A DNA stretch of 64,000 nt from Neovahlkampfia damariscottae (GCA_016618085.1 JABLTG010000035.1:62001-126000), one strand, 5' to 3'; counted from the first letter of the stretch, positions 20,275-31,822 are shown. Notes: a model not told the origin generated them from the sequence alone. A program made the numbers and translations.

Positions 20275-21295
20275 TTAAACAGATATTTTTTTATTCCCTT
20301 TAAAATTTATCAAAAACATTAGAGTTCCAATAAAACTCAAAAAATAACCAACAAAATTAATCGATGAAAAATTTGAAAAATAAAATAACGAAATGAATAA
20401 AATAAAAGTATTTCTAAAAAGATGAAACTTTAAAGAACTTGAATAATTTAATAATATAAATGATATTAAAGTTTTAAAAAAATCTAAAATGCCATTAAAA
20501 ATTAGAAATAAATTCTCATTCCTCGAATGAATAAATTCCCAAAATTTTAAGAATCTAAATTCAAAAATTAAAAAGAATGGAAATATTAAAAATATTGATA
20601 TTGGTGTTAAATAATATATTAAATTAAATGAATCTATTCTTTCTTTCATCAGATATTCAATAAAAATCATTTGAGAAACTATGAATATTTAAAAGTGAAA
20701 AAAAGAACAAACCATTCAAAATTGATTCAAAAATGATCATATAAAAATGAAATATATTCAATTTTAAATGATTTGAAAATGATGATATTATAACTCCAAT
20801 GGTTATTAAAATTGTTGAAATAATTTGTTTATTCTTCATTTTCATTTTAAAAAATATCATTTGAATAATTAAATTTAAACATGGTGAAATTGCAATTATA
20901 TTGTTAATAAAGGTATCATCTGATTTTATAATATTAAAATTATGTAAAATTAAATTAAACGAAAAAATAAAACTAAAAAAAAAAGAAATGAGTGCGCGCA
21001 ACAGTTTACCTCAAAGGTAATATTTTTTGAAGAAAATCATTCATTTCAATTTCTTTTAATGTTATATTCATTAATTTTGGTGATATTTTTAAAAATATAG
21101 TGACAATGATCCAACTCATAACTTCCAAAATTAAAATTGAATATTTTGAATATTACGTAATTGTAACAAAGTCAATGAAATTGGAAATAGAAACTTCAGT
21201 TTAACTAAGTTTGTATTATGTTTTTTGGAAACATGAAGTAAAAAAAAATACGCCAGCACAACGAAGAAAAGTGCAAACGATTTTTTAAATCTCAT
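20275..21295 (-). CDS. SLC35/TPT-family nucleotide-sugar or sugar-phosphate transporter
   Basis: Four exons join in frame. Exon 1 starts at 21295 (MRFKKSFALFFVVLAYFFLL) and continues to NLVKLKFLFPISLTLLQL. A 35-base intron then leads to LMSWIIVTIFLKISP, and further introns follow after ILPL and before SQMIFIEYLMKE. The product is about 310 residues with roughly ten hydrophobic helices, and it keeps the FP(I/F)xLTLxQ motif after helix 1 and the Lys-rich loop before NLIYYLTPISI typical of triose-phosphate-translocator-like carriers. These exchange sugar phosphates or nucleotide sugars, usually in Golgi or ER. The substrate cannot be told. A TCCAATCA element lies about 15-20 bases upstream of the start. 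The sequence is very Phe/Ile/Asn-rich and divergent. Confidence 0.65.
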
Positions 21296-21442
21296 TTTTA
21301 GAATTTCTGATTGGATAGAATTTTATTTTGAATGTTCTTTTATCTCTTCAAATTTAGAATTAAAATTTCATCTTTTTTTACTTTCCAAAATATAAATTGT
21401 TCTTGAAATTGCCAACCAATCAAGTGTTTTTCTTCAAACTTG

Positions 21443-22217
21443 ATGGATGAGGTTGAAGACAATGAATTATTTGAAGCATACACTGAAGACTTCAATGAAA
21501 AGATAATAGAGATACAGGATTTCTTTGACGTTCTCGTTAGTGAAACAGGTAAAACAAAGGAAAACTAATGGAAAACAGAAAAAACACCTATCCTGAATAG
21601 AATTAATGGTTCTTTAAAAATTCTGAAGAATATTGTAAGAAAAATTGACTAAATATTCCAGTATGAAAGAATAGATGACCAAATTGTTTCAAAACCGAAC
21701 TCGGAAAAATTAAAAAATGTAGGAATAAAATTAAAACAACAACTGATCAAATACAATTCAAAATATGAAGAGTTCAAAATTGAAGAAGACAAAAGATTAC
21801 TTTTTGAAGATAAAAATGAAGAGGTTACAAAAGAGTTGGATTTTGATAATTTGGAGAAAGAATCACTTGTCAAAAGACAAAGAAATTTAGAAAATACTTC
21901 ACTTTCAATTTCAAAATCAATTCAAATTGTTAGTGAAACAGAAGAAGTTGGAATTGGTATAATACAAAATTTGGGAAATCAAAGAGAACAAATAAATAGT
22001 CAAATTGATAAGGTAAAATGAAAAAAAATAATTCCAATTGAATTTTTAGGTTGATATTATAAATAGTACAATGAGAATAGCTCGATCTATTATTGACAGA
22101 ATGGAAGGTAGAGAAATGTATTTGAAAGTTATCATTGTTGTTCTGGTTTTGGTGAACATGGGAATGTTTTCTTTTACAGCTTATCTTTATCTCAACAAAA
22201 CTTTGAAGAAAAAATGA
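21443..22217 (+). CDS. Qb-SNARE of the membrin/Bos1 or Vti1 type
   Basis: Four exons (three introns of about 30-37 bases) encode about 210 residues. There is an N-terminal helical part (MDEVEDNELFEAYTEDFNEK), then a SNARE helix (SKSIQIVSETEEVGIGIIQN, LGNQREQINSQIDKV) with Gln at the 0 layer (NQREQ), then ARSIIDRMEGREMYL and a C-terminal anchor (VIIVVLVLVNMGMFSFTAYL). ETEE(V/I)G and NLGNQRE fit Vti1, whereas RMEGRE before the anchor fits membrin/Bos1. Qb-SNAREs of either kind act in ER-Golgi or endosomal fusion, and a Bet1-like Qc partner is encoded at 161-592. The start at 21443 follows an ACCAATCAAG element near 21415. Confidence 0.75.
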
Positions 22218-22490
22218 AAAAAATGACACAGTATTAAAATAAATTGTTTTGGTGTTCCAAACTATTTCAAACAAAAAATAGCTGTGGTTATGAGGATCCT
22301 TTTTTGGATAAAATGTTTGGAAGGTGTTTTGGAACAAAATTTTTCCGTTGAACTTTGAGCATTCAAAATGTTTAATATTCCAATTTTTTGATTTTGAGTC
22401 AAAAACAAATTTTTTGGATTTTCCCTCCAATAAAAACGCTAAGATTTAACCAATCAAATTAAAACCCGCTGTTTTCAGTTGAACGACGTT

Positions 22491-24387
22491 ATGAAACAAA
22501 AACAAATCAGGCTTCATCTCTTCGCTCCAAAGAATATAGTAAATCAACAAAACAAAGTAAGAATATCAAAAAACTAATTTTTAGACTGCCGAAGATGGAG
22601 AACTATCACCAAAAACACCATGCGAACCACCACTTTTTAAGGTAAGAAATTTTCCTTTTTTTACTTATACTTTTAGACACCAAAAGCATGTCCACCCACA
22701 CCAAAGAAGTCACCATCAACATTAAAGAAGAATAACCATGCACGGACTTCATCAATAACGCTCTTTGACGAACAAAATGAATTAAATTTTAGCTCGGACT
22801 TGGAATCAGATACAAGCTTTGATGAAGAAAATCTCCTGAATTGTAGTGCTCAATTGGAAAAAACAAGTATTTCTATGCCTCACAAAAGAAAATTGGATTG
22901 TTTAAAAAGTAATATGTCCAATAATCTGCCTTTGACACCTTCACCTTGGAAAACTAAAAAGTTATTTGACGATTTTGGATCAACTTCACAATTATCAAGT
23001 CCTGGTCTTGACGCATTACCACTTGCTACCAGTTTTAGTGAAGGAGCACTTTCACCTATTTTTTCAAATGAATCACCAAATGACTCAATAGAAACACCAA
23101 CAGATATCAGAGGATCAGGGTCGTACTTTGAAGATTCTGATGATGAGTTTGTAAAAACAAATGATGATCTTGATTTTCCTTCAACACCTCCAAGATTAAC
23201 ACAAACACAAAGTGAACCATCTTCACCAAAAGGTTTATACCCAGGAAGGTTCTCAATGAATTCAAAAGTTCATGTGAATGCTTTTTCACCGATGAGATCA
23301 GCTCCAAAATTTAATTTACCATCAAAACAGCCACCTCCAAGTCCATTTGAAAAGCCACCAAAAAGAAGAAAATCTTCTGAATTGTCTTCATCACAAGGAG
23401 ATAAATTCTCACAAGACTCAAATGGTAAAAATTTATTTCAATTTTTAACGTTATTTTCAAGTGATTGATGTTTATTTCTCGAGGTACATAACTGATTTCA
23501 AAGAAGTCAAAGTATTGGGTTCAGGGTCTTTTGGAGAAGTTTCAAAATGTACATATAGAATTGATGGAATTGATTATGCCATTAAAAAAACAACTAGAAT
23601 GATTTACAACGAAAAATATGAAGAAAAAATTTTAAAAGAAGTATATGCACTTGCTACACTTGTAGACAATCCTCATATTGTACGATATTTTTCTGCTTGG
23701 GTTGAAAATAAAAGATTATTCATACAAACAGAACTTTGTGAAGGAGGTTCTTTATCTGAAAAAGTAGGAAATGAAATATTTTCAGAAAAAGATTTATTAT
23801 CACTTCTAAGACAAATATTATTGGGGCTGGTTCAAATGCATGACTTAAATTTAGTACATTTAGATATTAAACCAGAAAACATTTACATCAAATTTGATTA
23901 TCAAAAAAAAAGAATTTATAAAATTGGAGATTTTGGACTTGCTGCTTCTTCATTATCAGACACTGAAACAGATATAGAGGAAGGTGATTCTCGTTATCTA
24001 GCTGAAGAATTATTGAACGAACAAAACCCAGATTTGACCAAAGCTGATATTTTTGCGATTGGAGCTACAATTTATGAGCTTGCAAAAGGAAGTTCTCTCC
24101 CAGAAAAAGGTGAAGAATGGCATGATATTAGAAATGGGAAGTTAAAACAAATTTTTTATTCAAAAGAGTTTGTTGATTTAATAAAAAAGATGATTCATCC
24201 AAATCCAAAGATGAGACCTTCAGCAAGAGAATTGTTGACATCTCAAATTGTTCAAAAATCTGTCACTCAAGAAGAATTGGAAAAACAATTCATAACTTTG
24301 GCAAATACATTGACAAAACAAAAACAAGTCGAAAACATTCTCAGAGAAGAAATTGAAGAGCTCAGAAATCAATTGAAAGAAAAATAA
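22491..24387 (+). CDS. WEE1: Wee1-like inhibitory kinase of CDK1
   Basis: Four exons (introns of about 28-37 bases near 22557, 22640 and 23425). The N-terminal 310 residues are disordered and full of SP/TP sites (ELSPKTPCEPP, PPTPKKSPST), as expected of a cell-cycle regulated kinase. The kinase domain begins SRYITDFKEV, a Wee1 signature, with the P-loop GSGSFGEV, YAIKKT with the catalytic Lys, catalytic loop VHLDIKPENIYI, DFG in KIGDFGLAAS, and the Wee1-type EEGDSRYLAEELL in place of an APE-style activation segment. A coiled coil ends the protein. Wee1 phosphorylates CDK1 near its N-terminus to delay mitosis. Myt1 is less likely because no membrane segment follows the kinase. The stop is AATAAA-fused. 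Confidence 0.88.
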
Positions 24388-24481
24388 ATCTTTTTTGTAA
24401 ATAACTCAAAATTCAAATAAAAAATATCAAAGTTTTGATTTTTTGAAAGGTGTTTTTTTATTGGTCATTGTTTACTTTGTT

Positions 24482-25996
24482 ATGTCAACAGCAAAACACT
24501 CAAAATTCCGTCATATTTTCGCAAAACCAAAAACATCAAGTGTGTATACTGATGTACAACTTGGTGTATGCTCTCAAGAATCTGCTTTGATTGCATCAAA
24601 TAAAACTTATTTTGCTGGTAAAAAAAAAAAATGATTTTAACACAAAAAAAGTTCCATGGTAAATTGTCAAATATTTATAAAACATTCATTTAGGAAAGGT
24701 GGAAGTTTAGGAATCTGGCCTGTTGCAAAATATGGAAGATTAATTCCAATTGGAAAAGAAACAGGAGATTATCAAGTTAGGACTTTTTGGTTTTTAAATT
24801 ATAGTTATTTGGACATACTGGAAAGATTACAGATTTTAAATTTTCACCATTCCATGAAGATCTTCTTGCAACATCAAGTGAAGATGCTACTTTAAAGTTA
24901 TGGAAAATAAACCCTGAAAAAATAACATTTCAAAAAACAGACTACACTGCTGACTTTCAAGGACATGATAAAAAAGTTAACACATTAAGTTTTCATCCAA
25001 CTGCTGAAAATGTATTAGTTTCAATGGGAAATGATAATTGTGTAAAATTATGGGACATTGAAAAAGAAAAAGCAAATTACTCAATTGAAACTGAAAATTC
25101 AAATACATTTAATGTTTCTTGGAATTATACAGGTTCTCTTTTTACAAGTGCTGGAACAGATAAAAAAATGAGAGTTATTGATCCAAGAAGTTCGGAAGTT
25201 GCTTATGAAAAAGAAACAGAAAATCTTGGCACAAGAGGTTTTAGAAGTTATTGGAAAGGAAGAGATAACAAAATTATTACAATTGGTTATAACAAACAAA
25301 GTGACCGTCAAATTCAATTATTTGATTTAAAGAATTTAGATAAACCATTGGATACAATTAAAAGTGATAACTCTGCTTCAACAGTATTTCCATACTTTGA
25401 TGAAACTATCAATGTTTTATACCTTTGTGGTAGAAGTGATGCAACAATCAGATTATTTGAAATTGGAAATGATTATATTGAATTTTTGACTTCGCACAGG
25501 TTTTTTATTTTTTATATTTTTAAATCATATTTAAAGTGCTGGAACTCAAATTTCAGGTATGTGTGAAAGACCAAAAACTGAATGTGATGTTAAAAAGCAT
25601 CAAACAATGTCATTTTTAGTTTTAACACCAAAGACTGTTGTTCCACTTGATTTCTTTGTACCACGTAAATCTGAATACTTTCAAGATGATATTTATGAAA
25701 ATGTAAGAGATGTATCAACACCTTCAATTACAGCTGAAGAGTTCTTTGAAGGTCAAGAAGCAGATCCAAAACTCATTGACTTAAAACCAGAAGATATGAA
25801 ATCACAATCTGAAATGGGAGCAGTTGAAGTTTTAAAACCAAAGTATGATTTTCAAAAAGAACAAGAAAAAATTGAAAAAGAAAAAGAAAATTCAATTGAA
25901 AAAAATTTACAAAAATTTGATGCTGTTTTAAATAGATTTGATCAATTTTCAGATTCTGAAGATGATAAACCTATTGATTCAGATGATGACTGGTAG
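24482..25996 (+). CDS. Coronin with a C-terminal acidic Trp motif
   Basis: Five exons. The start MSTAKHSKFRHIFAKP is the coronin signature that opens the beta-propeller. WD40 repeats follow (GHTGKITDFKFSPFHEDLL, GHDKKVNTLSFHPTAENVLV), then the post-propeller C-terminal extension FFVPRKSEYFQDDIYENVRD. The introns near 24620, 24670, 24777 and 25499 are about 29-40 bases and restore the family sequence. Coronins bind F-actin and regulate the Arp2/3 complex in amoeboid movement. The tail has a Glu/Lys-rich helix and ends SDSEDDKPIDSDDDW, so the last residues resemble the acidic Arp2/3-binding motif of WASP-family proteins. The start follows an ATTGGTC element about 20 bases upstream. Confidence 0.9.
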
Positions 25997-26009
25997 AAAA
26001 AAAAAACCG

Positions 26010-26030
26010 TTTTTTTTTTTTTTTTTTTTT
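26010..26030. repeat. Poly-T tract between convergent genes
   Basis: Twenty-one consecutive T follow the coronin stop and lie between two convergent genes. Several shorter A or T runs (10-18 bases) occur inside introns elsewhere. The length may be unreliable in any assembly. Confidence 0.8.
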
Positions 26031-26063
26031 GACTTGCACTTAAAAATCTTAAAAAATAAATTA

Positions 26064-27412
26064 TTATTGTTTCACATGTTTAAAATTATCTTTGTTTAAA
26101 AGGAATTTATACTCTGGTGTATCTTGTCCTGAAAAATTCCAAGAACCATCTTTTCCAGGTTTAAAGAATTTTTGTTTATAAGTTTCACCTTTTTCTTCAA
26201 CATCTTTTTTTGAATTTCTTGCTGTTGTTTCTACTTTATTTTTTGCCTCTGCAGCCATTTCTAAATTATTTTCTTTAATTGCTTTTGTTAAATCTTTCCA
26301 TAATAAAGTTGATTCATTTTCTAAATGATCTTTTTCTGAAGGAATATGTTTTGTAATTTTTGGATAAGTCTTTGCATCAAATAATAATACTTTTTGAGCT
26401 CCTTTTTTATTTTCTGTAATATATATCTGTGTATTCCATTTTCCAGAAATTGTAAAAAGTTTTTTTCCTTTTTTTGTAATTTTACCATCAACACAATTAT
26501 AATCACCTCCAATCCATGGTTTTGCTTTAAAATTAAAATTCACTTCCATATTTGTTTCTTTACAAATAATATTGGTTTCTCCTGAATATTCAAATACTAA
26601 TTTACCAATAATGATACCTCTGCAATATACCTAAAATTATAAGTTAAAAAATATAATTCATCATTACATCAGGCCATGAAATATTATAATTTTCTTTATG
26701 TTTTGTAAAACTAACATCTAATTGACCTGCAGCTAAACTACCAACTGAGTTTCCATAAAATCTTGATTGTGGATGATACCATCCTTCCATAATTACTCCT
26801 TTTTCTTTATTTTCTCCATAAACAGCTGATATTGGTGGATGATGAGACATCTAATATTAATTTTTTTTTTTTTTTACTTGTTCAGCAAAATAAGTCATGA
26901 CAGAATCATCTTTAAAATTATATCTTGCACGAAATACTTCACCAAGAACAGGATTAAATGGTCTATTTTGTTTTAATTATTTTTTTCGTTTTTTACTTTT
27001 TTACTCCTCGAGGTTTAACGTGCCAACCTGATAAATACCATCTAACTACCTCAATCATACGTTCAACATCTGAATTTAAATCAGGTGCTCTCATGATAAT
27101 ATCACTATGAGACATTAAATCAGTCAATTTTTCCAGTAAAGAACGAGGTTCTAAAAATTCGCATGGAATCATGATTTTTGTAAGGTCCATACCCCATTTT
27201 AATTGTTTCATGAGTGAAAACATAATACTTTTTGTTTCTTCATCAACAATTTCAACATCACCTTCTTCTGCACCTTTCAGAGTAATTTCTTCTTTTTCTT
27301 CTTCTGTTGTTGGTATATCACTCATTCTTCTTTCTTCACTCATTTGAGAGGGATAAATATCACTTTCACTCTTTCTTTCTTTTGTTAAACCTTTGTTATT
27401 GTTCATGTGCAT
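26064..27412 (-). CDS. Oxysterol-binding protein related protein (ORP)
   Basis: Four or more exons encode about 400 residues comprising essentially the ORD lipid-transfer domain after a short acidic, Ser-rich head. Hallmarks are the lid and entry region (MKIMIPCEF-like IPCEFLEPRSLLEKLTDLM), WHVKPRGVKKPFNPVLGE (restored across an intron near 26995) and EQMSHHPPISA (restored across an intron near 26865), followed by GNSVGSLAAG and the C-terminal YTFSGQDTPEYKF-type end. Val of the consensus EQVSHHPP is Met here. No PH domain or FFAT motif is seen. ORPs exchange sterols or phosphoinositides at membrane contact sites. The start codon overlaps a CCAAT element (CCAATG). Confidence 0.88.
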
Positions 27413-27560
27413 TGGTTTTAACGTTTTAAATTGTTGATTGGTTGATAATGTTCCTCAGTTTTTTTAAAAATAGAATTCAAAAAAATTACTCATCACAGTA
27501 GATCTATGTAGAAATGTTAAAACAAATAATTTTGAATAGTTCCACCAATTAAATTATTCA

Positions 27561-27764
27561 ATGGGATTTGCATTTTCCAAACCAAACCTAGAAACACTAA
27601 TCACTTATGCCCTTGAACCAAACTACAAAACACCAACATTGGATAAATTTGAAGATTACATGAATATGGTTCATCCTTTGGTTCAGAATGAAGCAGAATT
27701 TGAAGAAAATTTTTGTAAAATTAGAAAGAAAGTTAAATTTTCACATAACTTGCTTGAAGAATAA
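27561..27764 (+). CDS. Small unrecognised protein with a possible myristoylation site
   Basis: The 67-residue protein starts MGFAFSKPNLE, with Gly2 and Ser6 as in N-myristoylation sites. The rest is charged and probably helical (YALEPNYKTPTLDKFEDYMN, NEAEFEENFCKIRKKVKF). I do not recognise the family. The gene is supported by a CCACCAATTA element 18 bases upstream, an AATAAA-fused stop and a clean 15-base gap to the convergent proteasome gene. Confidence 0.55.
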   Translation: MGFAFSKPNLETLITYALEPNYKTPTLDKFEDYMNMVHPLVQNEAEFEENFCKIRKKVKFSHNLLEE

Positions 27765-27779
27765 AATATAAAATATTAT

Positions 27780-28643
27780 TTATTTGAAGTTTTTATATTG
27801 CCAAACTGTATCCAATGCATATGGTTCTGTGATTGTAACACCTTCTTTTTTAATTGTAGAAACTTGAATTTTGTTAATTGTTCTTGCATCACGATAAAAT
27901 AAAACTCTCATTGATTCTTCTAAAATGTTTTTTGCTTCTTGTTCTGAAATTTTTCCTTGTTTGTCATCATAATGTTTACGAAGAAGAGGAATTGCAATAT
28001 AAGCACCATATCCAGTAGCAATTGTATTATCTTCATAATGTGAACCTACAAGATCAACAACTCCAAGAAATCTAAATGTTATTTTTTTTTTTTTTTTTTA
28101 CGGTTTATCTTCTTGAAAACCTCCAACAACAATTGAATTCCATAAAGGATCAAATTTACCTCTTCTTTCATACATCATACGAATTAAATAATTATAAATT
28201 TCAGATGGATAAAGTTTGGCTTTATCATCAAAACAATAATCTTTGTCACTAAAAAAAAAATAAAAAAAAAAAAAAAAACGTACACCAATTCTTGAAGATT
28301 ATTTGAGATATGTTGAAAATCGCTCATGTCACCTGATCCACCAATTGCGGTTGAATCACCAACAGCAGATAATCTTGAAAGACTTCTGAATCTTGCCATT
28401 GACCCATAAGAGCCTAATGTATCTGCTGCTAACATAACACCACCATCAAATTTTATTCCTAAAACTGATGTACCTGTGACCATAGGTTGTCTTTAAAAAA
28501 ATATAAAAAATAATTTAAAATTGGATACTGAGTTCTTTGTTTTGTATTTGTAGATGGCTTTTGTATTCTAAATGTTAAATAAGAGATTATATTTACGGTT
28601 CTTCAATGTGTTGTTGTCTTTTAAATTCTTCAACAAAACTCAT
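27780..28643 (-). CDS. PSMB4: 20S proteasome subunit beta-7 (PSMB4/Pre4)
   Basis: Five or more exons. A short propeptide ([16 protein letters not shown]) leads to [19 protein letters not shown], where [12 protein letters not shown] is the PSMB4 signature, then [29 protein letters not shown]-type [19 protein letters not shown], the [19 protein letters not shown] region and a C-terminal TVWQYKNFK. It is a non-catalytic beta subunit of the core particle, with no active-site Thr1, as expected. Intron reading near 28500 uses a GTATCC donor. Two CCAAT elements lie upstream (near 28680 and 28697), one probably serving the divergent gene at 28867. Confidence 0.92.
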
Positions 28644-28866
28644 CCTTATTATTTTTAGATTTGTTTCCTGTAGTTTTTTATTGGTGGGTTTTTTTCAGCC
28701 AATAAATATTTTTCTCCTTCACAGACCTGAATTTACCTCAATTTTCGACTATGTTCACCTCTTTTCCAGTTTGAATGTTCAAAGCACTGAATATTTTATT
28801 TTTGGATTACCTACTTATACCTAGAATAACCTTTAATTCCGATTGGTTGGAAAAGTTCACCTTTTG

Positions 28867-30597
28867 ATGAAGACAAACAAAAAGAATATTGTTTGGTGTT
28901 TGATAATCGTTTTCTTTGGATTGAATGTTATACTGCAAATTATATTTATCTACAGAAGAAAGGAGCACATTGAAATAGAAAGAAATACAAAAGATGGTTT
29001 AAAAACAAAAAATATGTATCCACCACTGCTACAACTTTCTGAAAATTTTCCAAAAATTCAGATTATAATGCCTACAATGTACAGAAGAACCACAGGGTAT
29101 GAGTATCTTGGAAAAACATTCAGGAGTTTCAGTTCAAGTTTATCCGGTTTGAATGTTGATTTTCAAGTGAACGCTTTTGAAAGAAAAAGTATTTTTAATA
29201 ATGATGTTCCTCTTAAAGACTCAAATTTTAAATTGACCAAGTTCCAACAAGATGAAAGATTACGTAGTTTTTTGAAAGATCCTGATCAAGAACTAAAAAG
29301 AGTCCAAAAAAAATATGGTGAAGTAAATATTGAAAAAATACATAAGTGGAACAATCAAGCACTAGATTGGATGGCTATGATGAATATTTGGAGAAATACA
29401 AATTGTTCAGATTCAAAAATTTTTCTTTACATGGAAGATGATTTTGAGATATGTGATGGAGCAATGTCTCATATTTTGAGTTTATATCAATGGGGTGAAA
29501 TGCATTTAGATGAATGGTTGGTAATTAGATTAACATTTGGGTTTTCTGGCTTGTTAATGCAATGCAGAGATATTCCAAAATTCATGGAGGTAATTGAAAA
29601 AACTTCAATCAATCAATCTTTTCCAAGTAAGGGATATTAATACTAAATTCTAAGTTGATACTGCATTGGCCCTATTTTGGGATCCATTCAATTCTAGACA
29701 AACTCGTGCTCACCATGCTTATCGATATATTTTATTTGAGCATATTGGATATGAATCATCTGTTGGGAATAGAAGAAATAGAGATTACAAGTGCTTTGGT
29801 TTAATGAAATCACCAATATTTCATTATCAAGAACAATTTGATTGGAATTGTGAAAATTTCATGATGTCACCATGTAACAAAGAATCAGTTAAACAATTGG
29901 TATTTCGTCATATCCCATATTCAGATGTTCCTATTGACCATACAACAAGGGAAGTATTAATGCGTAGAATTGGACATGAAATAGTTGGAGGTGAAAATAT
30001 TTTTCGAAGGTCATGCACTCAAATTTGTGAAGATATGGATATGAAATGTTCACCAAAAGCATTTCAATTCTTGAATAATTGTGAAACAATAAAAGAAAAA
30101 ATGAATGTAAATTGTAGATGTTATAATATGATTGATGATGAAGGTGATTCATTACCTTTGTATGACCTCTCAATGAATGTAACTTTTGTTATTCTAATTG
30201 TCAAAAGGAGTGTAAATTCTTGGTAAATGTTACTTCAACTTGTGATTCTCAAAGATGGGGATCCAAACGGATATGCCCATGTATGATATTATCTGACGAA
30301 GAACTATCTATGTCACGACAAGAGCCGAGACACAAGGGTGATAAAGATGATGTGTTAACAAAATTTAATCACATTATGAAAGAATTTTATACCAAAGTCG
30401 AAAAAGATTCTCTTTTGGATGAAGAAAATAAAAAAGAATCACAAATATTCAAGAAAATTGTTGAAAATGGTCCAGTCAAACCAAACAGTAAACTTGCAAA
30501 CGATATGGCCGAACTTTTGGTGCAAATGAAAAAAAATCAAGAAAAAGAAAGAACATCAAAAGCATTGGCGGACAGAGAAGATTTGAATAAATTCTAA
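28867..30597 (+). CDS. Type II membrane glycosyltransferase: MGAT4-like catalytic domain with MGAT5-type Cys-rich end
   Basis: A short cytosolic tail and signal anchor (NIVWCLIIVFFGLNVILQII) are followed by a GT-A domain with the metal-binding acidic triad YMEDDFEIC. Next come GFSGLLMQCRDIPKFMEVI and, after a 28-base intron, SFPIDTALALFWDP and LFEHIGYESSVG, which match the order of the MGAT4 (GT54) family. A second intron (about 30180-30208) joins LPLYDLSMN to ECKFLV, giving a Cys-rich region (RRSCTQICEDMDMKCSPKAF, CDSQRWGSKRICPC) closely patterned like the C-terminus of MGAT5. Both families branch N-glycans with GlcNAc in the Golgi. The frame runs on 105 codons past CPC with no stop; that tail (from 30292) may be a separate small gene starting at 30312. 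Confidence 0.72.
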
Positions 30598-30811
30598 CAT
30601 CCTACTAAATTACTTCATACTTTGTTCAAAATCCAAACAAGAGTTTGTTTTTTGCATACTGACACCACATTGGTGGATCGTTTACCCAATCAAATTGATT
30701 AGTAATTACCCAATGATTCAACTTTCTTTTCTTCGATGATCTCATTGGACGAATCAACAATAAATATCATTGGTTAACGGTTTTTTTAAAGGTAAATTAC
30801 GAAAACAAAAC
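30598..30811. promoter_or_regulatory. Intergenic stretch dense in CCAAT-type elements
   Basis: This 214-base gap holds at least five CCAAT/ATTGG elements, including ACCCAATCAAATTG, ACCCAATGATTC, CATTGGTGG, CATTGGACG and CATTGGTTAACGG. The last is about 40 bases before the SAP-protein start. Most genes have one or two. Confidence 0.4.
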
Positions 30812-31705
30812 ATGTCAATCGCTAAAACATTCAGCCACCTCAGCAAAGATCTTCTCACCGAAACTTCTTCAGCATTCAATCTTCATGTCACCAAAAGCTC
30901 AAAAAAAGAGAAATTTGGAGAAGCAGTTTCAGAAAAAGCAACTTTAAAAGGAATTAATCAACTCCTTGGAGCTCTTGAAAAAGATACCTGCAAAGTCATC
31001 CTTGAAAAATATGGTGAAAAAGTAGAACACAATAGCAAAATTAAAATGCAACAAAGTATTCAAAACGCAATAAAAGACAAAGGAATGGATTCTGTTTTCA
31101 AAAATCAAAGCTTAGAAACACTCAAAAAATGTATCAAAGGGTTATCATCAAAACCAAAAGCAACAAAACAAAGTGAATTGGCAGAAGAACTTGAAGATCA
31201 TATTCAAATTGCAGGTTTGAGAGAAATGTTAGAACAAATGAAAAAACCATTCATCACAGAAGTTTTAGAAGAATTAAAATTAAAAAAAACTGGAAATAAA
31301 GAATCAGGAATCGAAAGAATTGTTGCTAATGCGTTCCCAGACTTGGTAACAGTTGAAGAAAAAGAAGAAGAAAAAGAAGAAAAAAAAGAAGAAAAAAAAG
31401 AAAAGAAAGAAAAAAAATCAACTGAAAAAAAAGAAAAAGAACAAAAAGAAAGACCACCAGTTCCACCTTTAAAAAAAGGGATCACTTATGATCAAATATT
31501 TCAATCATATTACGCAAGTGAACTAAAAGATTATTGCAAAAAAGAAAAATTATTGAGTCATGGAAATAAACAAGAAATGATAAAAAGAATTTTGGCTTAT
31601 CTTGGAGGTGATGTTACAACAACTAAACCAGGTAATAAAACATCAAAAAAAAGAAAAGCATCACAAAAAGCTCCAAAATCTGATGCAAAAAAAGTTAAAA
31701 AATAA
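30812..31705 (+). CDS. SAP-domain nuclear protein with Lys-rich tail
   Basis: Single exon, about 297 residues. Three helical modules with the Leu/Gly/Lys spacing of SAP-like domains are visible: LETLKKCIKGLSSKPKATK, EDHIQIAGLREMLEQMKKPF with KKTGNKESGIERI, and the clearest at the C-terminus, YYASELKDYCKKEKLLSHGN KQEMIKRIL (read with the break). A Glu/Lys-rich linker separates the last one, and the end is a nuclear-localisation-like SKKRKASQKAPKSDAKKVKK. SAP domains bind AT-rich DNA, so a chromatin role is likely. No other domain shows whether it is a DEK, SARNP or other type. The start at 30812 was preferred over an upstream non-ATG frame. Confidence 0.65.
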   Translation: MSIAKTFSHLSKDLLTETSSAFNLHVTKSSKKEKFGEAVSEKATLKGINQLLGALEKDTCKVILEKYGEKVEHNSKIKMQQSIQNAIKDKGMDSVFKNQSLETLKKCIKGLSSKPKATKQSELAEELEDHIQIAGLREMLEQMKKPFITEVLEELKLKKTGNKESGIERIVANAFPDLVTVEEKEEEKEEKKEEKKEKKEKKSTEKKEKEQKERPPVPPLKKGITYDQIFQSYYASELKDYCKKEKLLSHGNKQEMIKRILAYLGGDVTTTKPGNKTSKKRKASQKAPKSDAKKVKK

Positions 31706-31822
31706 ATATTTGTACAAATAATATACAACACTCCTTATTGCTCTTCAAAAAGATATGATCATATTTTTTGTAACCTATTTGATGATACATTAAAGAAAAT
31801 GAGAAAAATGATTTTTTATTGG

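Noticed and set aside
21930-22430. Minus-strand open frame between the Qb-SNARE and Wee1 genes
   Set aside because: It has no ATG in its readable part, overlaps SNARE coding exons and lacks a family match; the 273-base gap otherwise shows only promoter elements near 22436 and 22447.
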